DNA of 43,489 bases from an uncultured Acetatifactor sp. (GCA_947595925.1 CANQEV010000023.1:1-43489), one strand, 5' to 3'. Shown: positions 24,433-34,383, counted from the first letter of the stretch. Notes: generated by a model from the letters alone, not told the origin. Program-made: numbers and translations.

Positions 24433-27400
24433 GTATCTTTTGCCTTTGCTTCGTCCAGGTTTGCTTCGTCAGTTTTTACTTCCTCAGGCTTTGCTTCCTT
24501 CGTCTTTGTTTCCTCAGGCTTTGCTTCCCCAGCTTTTGCTTCCACAGCCTTCGTCGACTGGACATCCTGATCCTCTGGCTTCTTTGCTCCCCGGAATCTG
24601 AAATACCAGACGGCAAGCCCGGCGATCACCGCGGCTATGACAATGATTTCGAGCAGAAGCATGCCGGAAATGCCTGTGGAACCATCCGTTCCTTCCTGAG
24701 AAGGCGCTTCTGCATCCTCGTCAGCCGGTCCGGAAATTTCTTCCGGTTCGTCCGTCTCCTCCTTGGGCTCGCCCGGACTCGCCAGCCTGATCGTTCCAAG
24801 GGAAGCCGGATTCTCTTCAGGTTTTCCTTCCGCGTCGCACCAGCTTAAAGTGCCAAGAGTTTTTCCGGAAGCGTCCGCGTCGTTCAGCCGGAGTTCAAAA
24901 CCCATCCGGTTCCCTATAACAAGCAGAGAACCAGGCAGGGAGATGGCTGCTTCGATCACATATCCGTCCTCCGTCTTCTTTACAAAAGATTCCACCTGCT
25001 TTTCTTTCGCCTCCTGGCCAAAGCAGATCAATTCATTCGCACTGCTGATCCGATAGGACTTGTCATCCGAATCGCAAACGTCGCCGCGCGCGTAATTCTG
25101 GTCGAAATAGATCTCCAGAGCGTCGCCGGACGCGCTGACTTCGCTGTCTGTTACCTCAGCATAGAGGTAGATCGTCTTCAGGTTCCAGAGGGCTTTCACC
25201 TTTGCGGACGCCGTTGTATCGCCTGTACTCTGGTTCAGCCGGAAAGTCTCCGCGGTATCCCAGATCTCGTCCTTTTCGCCGTCCACTTCCACCTTTCCCT
25301 GGTGTACTTCCGTCAGGGCAGGCCGGCAAACGGCAGAGGCATAATTGCGGCTGCTGTTCTCCTGGCTGCCAAGGATATCATTGAACGCGATGGTCTGTTC
25401 TCCATTTTTGACTACAACGTCAAAGAGGATCTCTTTCCCCAGCGCGCCGTCGGAAACCGGGAACCGGATGTCCGCCTCATAGGACGTCTTGCTGCTGGCG
25501 TGGGCGTCCTTTCTGAGGACAGTGATCTTCTCCGGCCGGATCCCGTCCTCCCCGCGGTTTTCCGCGTCAAGATAGACGGTGATGGTATCCGTCTCCTCAT
25601 CCACACTCTTATCCGTCACCTCCACATGGAACAAAAGTTCCTCCTCGTTCCAAAGGGGCGTAACGGACGCCTTGACGTCCCCGTCAGAGAAGGCGTAAGG
25701 GCAGCCGTCTCCATCATCTCCGTCGTCAGTCTTAAGCGCCGCCGTGTTCCTCCGCAGGAGGCTTATCCTGTCGGGATCCACAAAGGCCCAGAAAGCGGGT
25801 TTTGCAAGATAATTCCCATCAAACAAAAGCGGGCACTGGGAGCGCAGGCCGTCGGAGCCGCCTCCCACGTCGCTGGCGTTCTGGAGCCAGGAGGTGGGGT
25901 CGGTCACGCCCCAGAAGGTAATGCCGCCCACTTCATAGCCGTCGATGGCGTCCAGTTTCTTCAGCGTTTCAAAAATATTGCGGTAGCAGACCGCCTGCTT
26001 CTGGTATTCCTGGTCACGGGTTGCCGCCGTGCCGTCGTAGTCGGAAGATGCCTTCATATCCAATTCGGTGAGCTGGATCTTTCCTACGATATCCAGGTAA
26101 GCCCTGGCCGCGTTCTCAAAGTTCTGGACATTGAAATCCTGCGCGCTGTAATGGGCCTGCATGCCAAAGGCGTCGATCCGGGTGCCGACGCCGGGTTCCC
26201 CCTCCTGCTCCTTGACGGCCCTGAGCAGTTCGCAGATGTTGGGCACCTTTGTGGGCCAGCTGTCGTTGTAGTCGTTGTAGTAGAGCTCCACGTCGGCGGG
26301 AGCGTATTTATTGGCGTATTTAAAAGCGTTGATGATGTATTCGTTGCTCTGGTAGATATGCCACCAGCTGGACTTGCTGTTGTGTGTGGGGTCGGACAGC
26401 TGATCGCTTCCCCCCTGATCATCCCTGTAAACCTGGGTTGCAGAGTCCGCGCAGGCCTCGTTCACAACATCCCAGCCGTAAAAGAGGTCCTTGTATTTGC
26501 TGTCCTCCCCCATATAGTGTTCAAACAGGGTGCTGATGTACCACTCCAGGCGCTGGTCCATCACTTCCTTGGAGACATAGGGTTTCTCAGGGTCATACTC
26601 TTCGTGGAAGAACCATTCCGGAGTCTGGGCGTGCCATACCAGCACATGGCCGCGCACCTTGATAAAGTTGTCCGGATGTTCCTCGTTGTACTTCAGAACG
26701 CCGTTCAGGAAACTCTCTGACCTGGAGTAATCGATCTTCGGAACCAGAAGGGACTGTCCGTTAAACGTCACGGTCTCCGTGCCGGGGCATTTGCCGTTGG
26801 AATAGCCGAAGTGACAGTCCGGCTTAAATTCATTGCCCGCGGTTATGGCGTTGGCGTGCCTTGTGAGCAGGGCCCACTCTTTTTTATTGTTGGCGGGATG
26901 CGTCACCATTCCTACGATGGTGTCCTCCCCCAGGGCCGCCTGGATGGCATCTTTCAGAAGGGGGATGTCCTCCTCCCCCACGGGTTCCTCCGCAGCGGGC
27001 TGCCCGCCCACCTCTTTCATGACGACCCCCGTGATGGAATAGGAACCCATGGACGCGCTGCTCTCCTCCTGGAAGCGCACGACCACCTGCCCGGCTCCAT
27101 CCTCCACGCGGAAGTTCCCGCTGAGCTGCACCCATTCCCCCGCGGGGATCTGCTTGATCAGCTCGCCTGTGATCTCGCCGCTGTAGGCCTGGCTTAAATA
27201 TTTTGTCTCGCCGTCCACGACCACGTAAGGCCCGAAGAACACCTGCCTCTGGTTCGCGGCAAGGTTTTCATAATCCTCCGACAGCCTGACGTAATAGGAG
27301 ACCTCATACTCCTTTCCCGGCTCCACCACGTCCGTCACGTCCTGGGAAAATCCCTGGTAGCTCTGGGTCCTGCCGGAGACGGTGGCGTAGGTAGTCACGC

Positions 27401-27620
27401 CGCTGCAGATCTCTTCCTCCTGGCTTTCCACCGTGATCTCCGCGCCGGTATCCATCCACATGGACAGATCCTCCTCCGCGAAATTCGGGTTTTTGATCAG
27501 GTTTTCTCCGCTCCCCGCCGCTTTCGCTTCCATAACCGGAACCGGCAGATACGCCGGACCGCCCAGAAGCAGGGCCAGCGCCAGGATCACCGTCAGCCAT
27601 TTCTTTCCTCTCACTCTCAT
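24429..27620 (-). CDS. Membrane-anchored multidomain GH10 endo-xylanase
   Basis: 1063 residues. A signal peptide (1-35, cut near AKA) is followed by a CBM22-like domain (about 38-203), a GH10 barrel (about 218-620) with acid/base E388 in WDVVNEAC and nucleophile E519 in LTELDMK, and two CBM9-like domains (about 640-765 and 770-945). An acidic linker (about 948-980) leads to one membrane span (987-1007) with RFRGAKK after it. The final ~50 residues are charged repeats around EAKPEE and should lie in the cytoplasm. It therefore cuts xylan outside while fixed to the cell membrane; there is no LPXTG motif. AAAGGAAC precedes the start. No clear promoter was found in the 130 bases upstream. Confidence 0.93.
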   Translation of the reverse strand: MRVRGKKWLTVILALALLLGGPAYLPVPVMEAKAAGSGENLIKNPNFAEEDLSMWMDTGAEITVESQEEEICSGVTTYATVSGRTQSYQGFSQDVTDVVEPGKEYEVSYYVRLSEDYENLAANQRQVFFGPYVVVDGETKYLSQAYSGEITGELIKQIPAGEWVQLSGNFRVEDGAGQVVVRFQEESSASMGSYSITGVVMKEVGGQPAAEEPVGEEDIPLLKDAIQAALGEDTIVGMVTHPANNKKEWALLTRHANAITAGNEFKPDCHFGYSNGKCPGTETVTFNGQSLLVPKIDYSRSESFLNGVLKYNEEHPDNFIKVRGHVLVWHAQTPEWFFHEEYDPEKPYVSKEVMDQRLEWYISTLFEHYMGEDSKYKDLFYGWDVVNEACADSATQVYRDDQGGSDQLSDPTHNSKSSWWHIYQSNEYIINAFKYANKYAPADVELYYNDYNDSWPTKVPNICELLRAVKEQEGEPGVGTRIDAFGMQAHYSAQDFNVQNFENAARAYLDIVGKIQLTELDMKASSDYDGTAATRDQEYQKQAVCYRNIFETLKKLDAIDGYEVGGITFWGVTDPTSWLQNASDVGGGSDGLRSQCPLLFDGNYLAKPAFWAFVDPDRISLLRRNTAALKTDDGDDGDGCPYAFSDGDVKASVTPLWNEEELLFHVEVTDKSVDEETDTITVYLDAENRGEDGIRPEKITVLRKDAHASSKTSYEADIRFPVSDGALGKEILFDVVVKNGEQTIAFNDILGSQENSSRNYASAVCRPALTEVHQGKVEVDGEKDEIWDTAETFRLNQSTGDTTASAKVKALWNLKTIYLYAEVTDSEVSASGDALEIYFDQNYARGDVCDSDDKSYRISSANELICFGQEAKEKQVESFVKKTEDGYVIEAAISLPGSLLVIGNRMGFELRLNDADASGKTLGTLSWCDAEGKPEENPASLGTIRLASPGEPKEETDEPEEISGPADEDAEAPSQEGTDGSTGISGMLLLEIIVIAAVIAGLAVWYFRFRGAKKPEDQDVQSTKAVEAKAGEAKPEETKTKEAKPEEVKTDEANLDEAKAKDT

Positions 27621-27750
27621 GTCAAAACTGTTCCTTTCTCTATTTCTTATTCAGCGGCGCGATACCTTCCTTTTCCAGGACCGCCCCGTCAGGTTTTCCA
27701 CGCTAAGTCTGCCGTCCTCCGGCAATTGTTTCCGACCGATTTTCTCTCGT

Positions 27751-29385
27751 TCATCGGCCCCCTGAAGCATTCCCCTCCACGATCTCTTCATAGAGGTCCA
27801 GTCCGAAGCTGGTGAGCTCCGGCGCATGCTGGATCATCTTAAAAGTGCGGGTGCCGTCCGTCTTTCTCTCCGCCGAGAGAAATTCCACGTCCGTATCCGG
27901 CTTTTCCCCGCTCTCCCGGTACATCCTCTGGGCAAAGGACAGCAGGTGGGTGACGGTCAGGATCTTCACGCCCCTTTCATTCAGCGCCTTAATTATGTCA
28001 TAGGCGATGACGGAACCCTCTTTCTCCGTGGTGGTGGCGAAGGATTCGTTCAGGAGGATCAGGGATCTGTCTCCGACCTGATCCACGATCCGGCTCATGC
28101 GGCGCAGCTCCTCGTCCAGACGGCCGCTGTTCATCTCGCTGTCCTCCCGTCTGGTAAAGTGAGTGAACAGCTCCGGGAAAATACCGCTCTCAAATCTCTC
28201 CGCCGTCACCATAAGTCCGCTCTGCATCATCACCTGGGCAACGCCCACGCTGCGCAGGAATGTGGATTTTCCGCCCTGGTTGGCCCCGGTGACGATCAGC
28301 AGCATCCGGCGGTCCATATCGCAGGTGTTTCCCACGGCATCCACCCGCTGCTCCAGGCACATGACAAATTCCTTCAGATCCCGAAAGCTGAGCCTGTCCT
28401 GAGCGCATACCTCCGGGAAACAGGCCGTCAGCCCAAAGCGCTTCATGTGGTGCCTTAAATTTACCGCTCCGAGATAGAAGGCGCTCTGAAGGTGCAGGGC
28501 GTCGAAAAAGCTGTGAAAAGCCGCCATAAAGGGATCCAGGCTCCTCACGAGGTAACTCACCACCTCGTACTCCAGAAGGCCCGCCTGTTCTTTCACAGCG
28601 GGCTCCTTTACCGTGGAAAAGGAATCCGGGATCCGGGAGTTCTTAAACTCCTGCAGCCGGTCCATGGCGCTGCCGGGCCGATAAAACTTCAAGCTTTCCG
28701 AGGACACCTCCTGCAGGCGCGGGGAACTGAGTTTCAGGCCATCCTCCACGCCGCACTCAAAGATGATCCGGGGCTTTACCGTCCTCTCCGAGACCTCCTC
28801 TCCGCCGAGCCCTTCCGCAAAGAAAGAGACGTCCCCCAAAATCTTTGTGACGTACCGCTCCCTCTCCGGAGAATATTCTTCCCGCAGCCTTTCATACAGG
28901 GAGCGCAGGGCCTCTGACCGCAGGTTTTCCAGACAGCCCTCCAAAAGGTCCCGGATCTCCCTGAGATGTACGGCGAAGAGGTTCACCGTCTTTACCTCCG
29001 ACAGGAGCTTTGCCGCGGAGTCGCCGCTGCCGATCTTATCCTGGACGCCCCTCCCCAGCTTGTTCCACTCCGAGAGGACCAGGCTGCTGATCCGGTAAAG
29101 CTCCCGGATCAGTTCTTCATTTTCTATAAAGTCTGAAAGCGCCTCCTGGCGAAAGCGGATCTCCTCCTCGGTCCTCAAAGGGATCTGCATCACTTTCCGC
29201 ATGGCGTCCTGAATATAGAGATCTTCCTTTCCGACCCGGACCACTCTGTCTTTATCGTAGATCACTTCTTTCGCCGCCGCGAGAAACAGCGCCTTCAGGC
29301 CGAGATCCTGGGCGATGCTCTTTCCGTCAAAATAGGCCGGCGCATCCAGTCTGTCTGTATCCGCATACAGCAAATATACGTTCAT
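27751..29385 (-). CDS. MutS-like ATPase (second of a pair)
   Basis: 544 residues. Only the core-helix and ATPase parts of MutS are present; the N-terminal mismatch-recognition domain is missing. Walker A is TGANQGGKST (366-375), a signature-like stretch is DSEMNSGRLDEELRRM (about 415-430), Walker B is LILLNESFATTTEKEG (N446-E447), and the switch histidine lies in TVTHLLS. Canonical MutS has Asp-Glu in Walker B; here Asp is replaced by Asn while the catalytic Glu remains. It overlaps the upstream paralogue by four bases, suggesting 1:1 synthesis and perhaps a heterodimer. The role is unknown; canonical mismatch repair is unlikely. Confidence 0.85.
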   Translation of the reverse strand: MNVYLLYADTDRLDAPAYFDGKSIAQDLGLKALFLAAAKEVIYDKDRVVRVGKEDLYIQDAMRKVMQIPLRTEEEIRFRQEALSDFIENEELIRELYRISSLVLSEWNKLGRGVQDKIGSGDSAAKLLSEVKTVNLFAVHLREIRDLLEGCLENLRSEALRSLYERLREEYSPERERYVTKILGDVSFFAEGLGGEEVSERTVKPRIIFECGVEDGLKLSSPRLQEVSSESLKFYRPGSAMDRLQEFKNSRIPDSFSTVKEPAVKEQAGLLEYEVVSYLVRSLDPFMAAFHSFFDALHLQSAFYLGAVNLRHHMKRFGLTACFPEVCAQDRLSFRDLKEFVMCLEQRVDAVGNTCDMDRRMLLIVTGANQGGKSTFLRSVGVAQVMMQSGLMVTAERFESGIFPELFTHFTRREDSEMNSGRLDEELRRMSRIVDQVGDRSLILLNESFATTTEKEGSVIAYDIIKALNERGVKILTVTHLLSFAQRMYRESGEKPDTDVEFLSAERKTDGTRTFKMIQHAPELTSFGLDLYEEIVEGNASGGR

Positions 29386-30881
29386 AGGCGCTCCTTCAGC
29401 TGTTCATAGGTCAGCCGGTATTTTGTCACCTGGTTTACGGCACAGGCGGATTCCTCCGCCTCGCTCCTTTCGATCCGGAAGGTCTGGACGCGGTTTTGGT
29501 CCAGCATGGCCCGCAGGCTGACGATCCGGGGATGCACCGAGGCCAGCTCTTTCAGATGGGTCACGTAAATCCCCCGGCAGCCCTGGCCGATAAAGCGCTC
29601 CAGAACCTTCTTTCCCATGATCTGGGCGTCATAGGTGGCCGCCGTGGTAAAAAGCTCGTTGATCACCACAAAGCAGTTTCCGCAGTTTTCCGCCATCATG
29701 GGGGCAAGGCGCACCAGTTCTTCCTTTAATTTTCCCCGGCCGGTCTCCACGCTCTCCTCCACGGAAAAGTGGGTGAGAATATCCTTAAAATAATGGACGT
29801 TTGCAGACTCTGCCGGTACGTCAAATCCCATCTTCGTAAAATAGACAAGCTGCCCCAGGCTCCTGGCGAAGGTGGTCTTTCCGCCCTGGTTCGGCCCGGT
29901 GAGAACAAAGAAACTCTCCTGCTCCCCGTACTCCATGTCGTTGCTGACCACCTTCCGGCCGTCCCGCAGGGCGGCGCAGGCCAGGGCCAGGTCATAGAGC
30001 CCCCGGGCGTACATCTTCTCCTCGCGGTTCACCGAAGGCGACGCAAAGGCGTAACCCTGCTCCGCCATCTCCCTCTGAAATCCGCAGAAAGAGAGGTAAT
30101 AGGGGATCTCCGACAGAAAGCGCGCCAGATCTGCCTCCTGAAAATTTTCATACTGCGCCGCGCACTTCTGGATATTCCGAAAAAGCTCCGGCTCTTTTCG
30201 GATCAGGATCTCCAGACATTCCCGCTCCAGGTTCGTCCAGCCGGGGCTGCCGCGGAAGGGGTTTTGAAAGGGCTTTGCCTCCGGATCCCCGTTTTCCCGG
30301 ACAAAGTTCTCATAATCCCCCTGAGCCGTCCCCTCGGAAACCGCGATCCTGTCTTTCTCGTAAGTGAGCAGGAGACGGATGCCCGACAATTTCTTCAGGA
30401 GCTTCTCCGTCTGCTCTTTCATATCCCTGTACCCGGCGGTCTTTAAGTATGCCGTCAGAATCCCTGTAAATTCCTGAAATCCTTCCGACTGGAGCTGCAG
30501 CCGGGAAAGTTCCTCCCCCAGGGTCTCAAAGGCCAGGCAATAGCTCTCTATCTCCCTGAGGTGCCAGGCGGCTTTCTGCATGGGACTGAGCACCGCCTGC
30601 TTTTGTTTCTCCGCGGTTTCCATGCCCTTCGCGTTTTCCAGGAAAACACAGAGAGCGCGGTACACAGGTTCTCTCTTCACGTCCCCGTACACCGCTCTCC
30701 GATATGCCTCGCACTCCTCGTCCAGAGGGAAATAGCGGTAAAAATCTTTTACTTTCGTCCCCCACTGCGCGCTGATGCGGCCGATAATCTGATCCAGATT
30801 CAGATCCGTGAAAAACGCCGCCCTCGGGGCGTCCGTATGGGGACGTTCCTTTTTGTCCAGGATACTAAAGCCCGAGGCCAT
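29382..30881 (-). CDS. MutS-like ATPase (first of a pair)
   Basis: 499 residues, a distant paralogue of the next gene with the same reduced architecture. The helical region (about 1-300) is followed by Walker A TGPNQGGKTT (328-337), Walker B FVVINELFTTAATYDA (N408-E409) and YVTHLKEL. Again Asn replaces the Walker B Asp. No DNA mismatch domain I or clamp signature is recognisable, and there is no membrane span. The two genes overlap by four bases, and the small XRE regulator gene ends 17 bases upstream, so all three appear to form one operon. Confidence 0.85.
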   Translation of the reverse strand: MASGFSILDKKERPHTDAPRAAFFTDLNLDQIIGRISAQWGTKVKDFYRYFPLDEECEAYRRAVYGDVKREPVYRALCVFLENAKGMETAEKQKQAVLSPMQKAAWHLREIESYCLAFETLGEELSRLQLQSEGFQEFTGILTAYLKTAGYRDMKEQTEKLLKKLSGIRLLLTYEKDRIAVSEGTAQGDYENFVRENGDPEAKPFQNPFRGSPGWTNLERECLEILIRKEPELFRNIQKCAAQYENFQEADLARFLSEIPYYLSFCGFQREMAEQGYAFASPSVNREEKMYARGLYDLALACAALRDGRKVVSNDMEYGEQESFFVLTGPNQGGKTTFARSLGQLVYFTKMGFDVPAESANVHYFKDILTHFSVEESVETGRGKLKEELVRLAPMMAENCGNCFVVINELFTTAATYDAQIMGKKVLERFIGQGCRGIYVTHLKELASVHPRIVSLRAMLDQNRVQTFRIERSEAEESACAVNQVTKYRLTYEQLKERL

Positions 30882-30898
30882 GCGTCCTCCTCCTTTCG

Positions 30899-31183
30899 CT
30901 ATGCTGCCTTTTTTGTCCCGGCAGAATTTAAAAGATGAGAGGACATCTCATCGTCGCTGACCAAGATGTCCTCTATGGTGATTCCAAGCCTTTTGCTCAA
31001 GGCAAAAAGGTTATCCACTGTGGGAAGGGATTCGCCCCTCTGCCACTTGTAGACTGCCTGGGGTTCGGTAAAGCCCATGAACCGGCTGAGCTCCATCACG
31101 GAGATTCCGGCCTCCCTGCGGAGCTCGGCGATCCTCGCGCCAGTCGCCTTGAGATTGATGGTAGGATATTCAAATGTCTGCAT
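30899..31183 (-). CDS. Small XRE-family HTH regulator
   Basis: 94 residues from the ATG at 31183, which has AAGGAGGG eight bases upstream; the frame is open 13 codons further but without a ribosome binding site. The helix-turn-helix is GARIAELRREAGISVMELSRFMGFTEPQAVYKWQRGESLPTVDNLFALSKRLGITIEDIL, a standard lambda-Cro-like fold. It is followed after 17 bases by the first MutS-like gene, so it may regulate that pair or be a component of it. The short C-terminal tail is unremarkable. Confidence 0.88.
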   Translation of the reverse strand: MQTFEYPTINLKATGARIAELRREAGISVMELSRFMGFTEPQAVYKWQRGESLPTVDNLFALSKRLGITIEDILVSDDEMSSHLLNSAGTKKAA

Positions 31184-31320
31184 CAGTTTTCCCTCCTTGT
31201 AAGAGTGCGCTCGAATGAACAAGTTACTTTTACTGCCTTCCCGGGCTTTTTCGCCGCTCGCAGGACCTCATCTGCTCCGGGGACTGCATGGAGTTGTTTT
31301 TTGCCGTACATTACAGAATA

Positions 31321-34194
31321 TCACTTCTTCCTATTTATGTCAATAATTTTTTCTGACTTTCTTGCCGTTTCTGGTTTTCTTGTTTCCGAAACTTTTCCGG
31401 AAGCCTTTTCCGTCCCCGGGACCTTTTTCCCCTTTGTCTGGATCGGATCCGCCGCTTTTACCTGGGGTTCCGGTTTCCCGGCTTTTCCGGTTTTCCTCCC
31501 GGTCCGGGGGGACGCGGGCCCCGTCTCCTTTGTTTCCCGTACGCCGGCCTGCTCCGTCCCTGCCTCCTGCCTTTCCCCCGCAGCGCTCGCCTTCGGTGCC
31601 TTCCAGGCATCGTCCGGTCCCGTGCAGTACTTCTCTTCAAAGGTGGTCAGGGGCATGGGCCTGTCGAAGAAATAGCCCTGTATATACTTTACTTTCATGC
31701 CCTTCAGCACTTTATACTGCCTGTCGGTCTCGATCCCCTCCACACAGATGCTTACGCCGATGGTTTCCGCCAGCTCGCCGACCAGCTTGATAAAGCTCTG
31801 GGAGTAGGCATCCTCCGCCAGATCCTTTACAAAACTCTGATCCACCTTGATCACGTCAAAGGGGATCTCCCGGATGTGATTCAGAGAAGAATACCCTGTT
31901 CCAAAATCATCCAGGGCCAGGTGCACTCCCAGCTCCTTGATCCTGCCCAGGATCCTCTTCATGCGCTCCATATCATTGATGGCGAGGCTTTCCGTGACCT
32001 CCAGGGTCAGGCGGTCCGGCAAGAGCCCGGTCTCTTTCAGGGCGTTTCCGATGACTTCCACAATATCCGGCTGCAAGAGCTGCACAACGGAGAGATTGAC
32101 GTTTACCTTATAGTCAAAACCCTTATCGTTCCACTCCTTGCAATTTCTGCAGGCATGAAGGAGGACGTGATTCCCGATGGGATTGATCAATCCGAGATAC
32201 TCCGCCAGCGGGATAAATTCCATGGGCGTCACAAAGCCCAGATTTTCGCTGTTCCAGCGGACCAGCGCCTCCGCTCCGGAACACTTTGTCTGCCCGCCCT
32301 GTACGTCAATCACGGGCTGATAGTACACCTCAAATTCCTGATACCCTCCCGAAGCGGCATCCCGCATATTTTTCTCCATGTCCAGGCGCCTGCGGTCGGA
32401 GGAATCGATATCGTCGCTGTAAAAAGCGATCCGGTTCTTTCCGCCTTTTTTCGCCTCATACATGGCGAGATCCGCTTTCTTCACCAGTTCCGGCACGCTC
32501 TCGCCATGGTTGGGAAAGGTGACCACGCCCATGCTCATCGTACAGTAATAGTCCGCATCCTTCAAAAACCAGGGCTTGCTGAATATCTTCTGAATGCCCT
32601 CCAGGATCCTGTCAAACTCCTTGTAAGACTCCGGCGACACAACGATGACAAACTCATCCCCGCCCATGCGGTAACAGGTCTTTTCAATCCCAGGGATCCT
32701 CTGGAACGCGTGGGAGATGGCTTTGAGCAGCGCGTCGCCGTACTGGTGTCCCAGTCCGTCGTTGATATGCTTGAAATCATCCAGATCCAGGTAAAGAAGC
32801 GCGCCGGTCTTCCCCTGTTCCTTCGCCGCATCCACCTGTACCGCCAGATCCCTCTCGCAGCACATCCTGTTATAGAGTCCCGTCAGGAAGTCCGTATAGG
32901 CCTGCTGCTCGATCCTGCCCTGATAGCGCTTCTTATCCGTGATATCGTGGAGGGAATACAGCCGTGCCAGACTTCCGTCCACCCAGCGGATCTCGGCGTC
33001 GGTGACGTCGTACCACCTGTCCTTTTCTTCATAATAAAATTCTCTGTCCAGATAGGGGTTTCTCTGCCCCCTCTCCTGCATTTTTCTGACGTTCTCGTTC
33101 TTTTTCTCCAGGAAAGACTGGAATACGCCGGTCTGAATTTCCTCCCCGAAAGCCTCCCGAAGCATTTTATTCGCAAAGAGCGTCCCATTGGTTTTTCCGT
33201 CCTGGACAAATATGCAGACGTTCACATTGTCCAGCACTTCCTCCAGGGATGCCCGGAAACTGATCAGGGAATTTTTCTGTATCCGGCGGACCAGGATATT
33301 CTGCAGCACCTTCACCGCATCTGCTGCAAACCGCTCTTCCTCTTCGTCAAAGATGTGGGATTTCCGATGATTCAGGGAAAGGGTCATTCCCCGGCTCCCC
33401 TCCTGGGGGCGGATCGGGAACAGCATCACCGCCCGGATCCCGCGGTCGTAAATCTCCCGGTATTCCGGCCGGGTAATTTCATCCGTGTTCACAACTGCCG
33501 GCTGCTGCGAGCGCAGGATGGAATAGGTTCGTATTCCGGAAGTCCTGTCAAAGATCGTGGGCTGATTCTCCCCCCGCCACTCACAGATGACGTCCATGTA
33601 TTTCTCATCGTCCTGCAGCTTAAAGATCTGCGCGGTGTCGAGTCCCAGATAATTTCCCACCATCTCCAGCCAGTCGTTCATGATCTTTTCGATGGGTTCC
33701 CGGCTCTCTAAGAGCTGGACGATTTCCGCGGAAGCCGTTACCATCCGGATGCTGCGATCCATCTTCTGGCGTTCATACTGGCTGCGGATGTTCTCCGCCT
33801 CTGCGCCGAAGGACTGCAGCTTTCCCTGGAGAAAAGAAATGCTGGCGTCCCGAAGCAGGTCCAGGGCGTCGCCATACGCGCCCTCCGTCATGTTTTCCGG
33901 CCGGCATACGATCCAGTAGAGCTCTTTTTCGCCCCTCGCCCGGATCGCCAGCGCGGCGACCTGTCCTCTGCCATCCAGATCTTCCACCGCGAGATCCTCC
34001 AAAGACTGCGTTCCCTGGACGCGCTCGAACGCCGCCCGTTCCTGCATGGAGTGCAGATAGCGGTCGTCGCCGGAGATCCGGGTCAGCCTCGTGCCATCGT
34101 GATCCAGACAATAGGCGGAAACTCCCGCCACCCTGCAGAACTCGTCCTGAAGCCTCTGTAATTCGCTTTTATCCAGTAATTTCTGTAACGCCAT
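31321..34194 (-). CDS. Cytoplasmic GGDEF-EAL protein with PocR-like, GAF and PAS domains
   Basis: 957 residues from the ATG at 34194, preceded by AGAGGGAG; the longer GTG form (34359) would add a poorly conserved Arg/Gly-rich stretch and is less likely. The order is: PocR-like sensor domain (about 5-110), coiled coil, GAF domain (about 165-300), PAS-like segment (about 310-420), GGDEF (motif GGDEF at 511-515) and EAL (motif EAL at 642-644, with NVNLS and DDFGTG). Both catalytic motifs are intact, so it may make or degrade cyclic di-GMP. There is no membrane span. The last ~100 residues are Lys/Pro/Thr-rich and probably disordered. It is monocistronic between the guaB terminator and the XRE gene. 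Confidence 0.92.
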   Translation of the reverse strand: MALQKLLDKSELQRLQDEFCRVAGVSAYCLDHDGTRLTRISGDDRYLHSMQERAAFERVQGTQSLEDLAVEDLDGRGQVAALAIRARGEKELYWIVCRPENMTEGAYGDALDLLRDASISFLQGKLQSFGAEAENIRSQYERQKMDRSIRMVTASAEIVQLLESREPIEKIMNDWLEMVGNYLGLDTAQIFKLQDDEKYMDVICEWRGENQPTIFDRTSGIRTYSILRSQQPAVVNTDEITRPEYREIYDRGIRAVMLFPIRPQEGSRGMTLSLNHRKSHIFDEEEERFAADAVKVLQNILVRRIQKNSLISFRASLEEVLDNVNVCIFVQDGKTNGTLFANKMLREAFGEEIQTGVFQSFLEKKNENVRKMQERGQRNPYLDREFYYEEKDRWYDVTDAEIRWVDGSLARLYSLHDITDKKRYQGRIEQQAYTDFLTGLYNRMCCERDLAVQVDAAKEQGKTGALLYLDLDDFKHINDGLGHQYGDALLKAISHAFQRIPGIEKTCYRMGGDEFVIVVSPESYKEFDRILEGIQKIFSKPWFLKDADYYCTMSMGVVTFPNHGESVPELVKKADLAMYEAKKGGKNRIAFYSDDIDSSDRRRLDMEKNMRDAASGGYQEFEVYYQPVIDVQGGQTKCSGAEALVRWNSENLGFVTPMEFIPLAEYLGLINPIGNHVLLHACRNCKEWNDKGFDYKVNVNLSVVQLLQPDIVEVIGNALKETGLLPDRLTLEVTESLAINDMERMKRILGRIKELGVHLALDDFGTGYSSLNHIREIPFDVIKVDQSFVKDLAEDAYSQSFIKLVGELAETIGVSICVEGIETDRQYKVLKGMKVKYIQGYFFDRPMPLTTFEEKYCTGPDDAWKAPKASAAGERQEAGTEQAGVRETKETGPASPRTGRKTGKAGKPEPQVKAADPIQTKGKKVPGTEKASGKVSETRKPETARKSEKIIDINRKK

Positions 34195-34374
34195 GCAATC
34201 TCCCTCTGCCTTGCAGCCCCAGCAATTCAGCCGGCGACGGCCGCAAAGCCGCCCTGACGGGCCTACCCGTTCCCCGCGCCATCCCGGAACCGCGAAACGG
34301 CCCCGGCGCGTGCCTTCCACAGCCATACGAAATACACGGGGTACCGGCTCCTTCGACACGCTTCATACAAAGAC

Positions 34375-34383
34375 AGTATAGCA
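34375..34383 (-). promoter_or_regulatory. Extended -10 promoter of the GGDEF-EAL gene
   Basis: TGC-TATACT on the minus strand is an extended -10 element; the -35 is poor. Transcription would begin near 34368, giving a GC-rich leader of about 174 bases before the chosen start codon. Confidence 0.5.

Noticed and set aside
24429..24680. LPXTG sorting signal in the xylanase C-terminus
   Set aside because: No LPXTG-like motif precedes the hydrophobic span, and ~50 charged residues follow it, unlike a sorting signal.
27751..30881. Canonical mismatch repair MutS or MutS2
   Set aside because: Both proteins are short, lack the mismatch-binding N-terminal domain and the Smr domain of MutS2, and carry Asn in Walker B.
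31876..33711. 611-codon plus-strand frame
   Set aside because: Antisense to the GGDEF-EAL gene, which has clear domains; no ribosome binding site or homology pattern.
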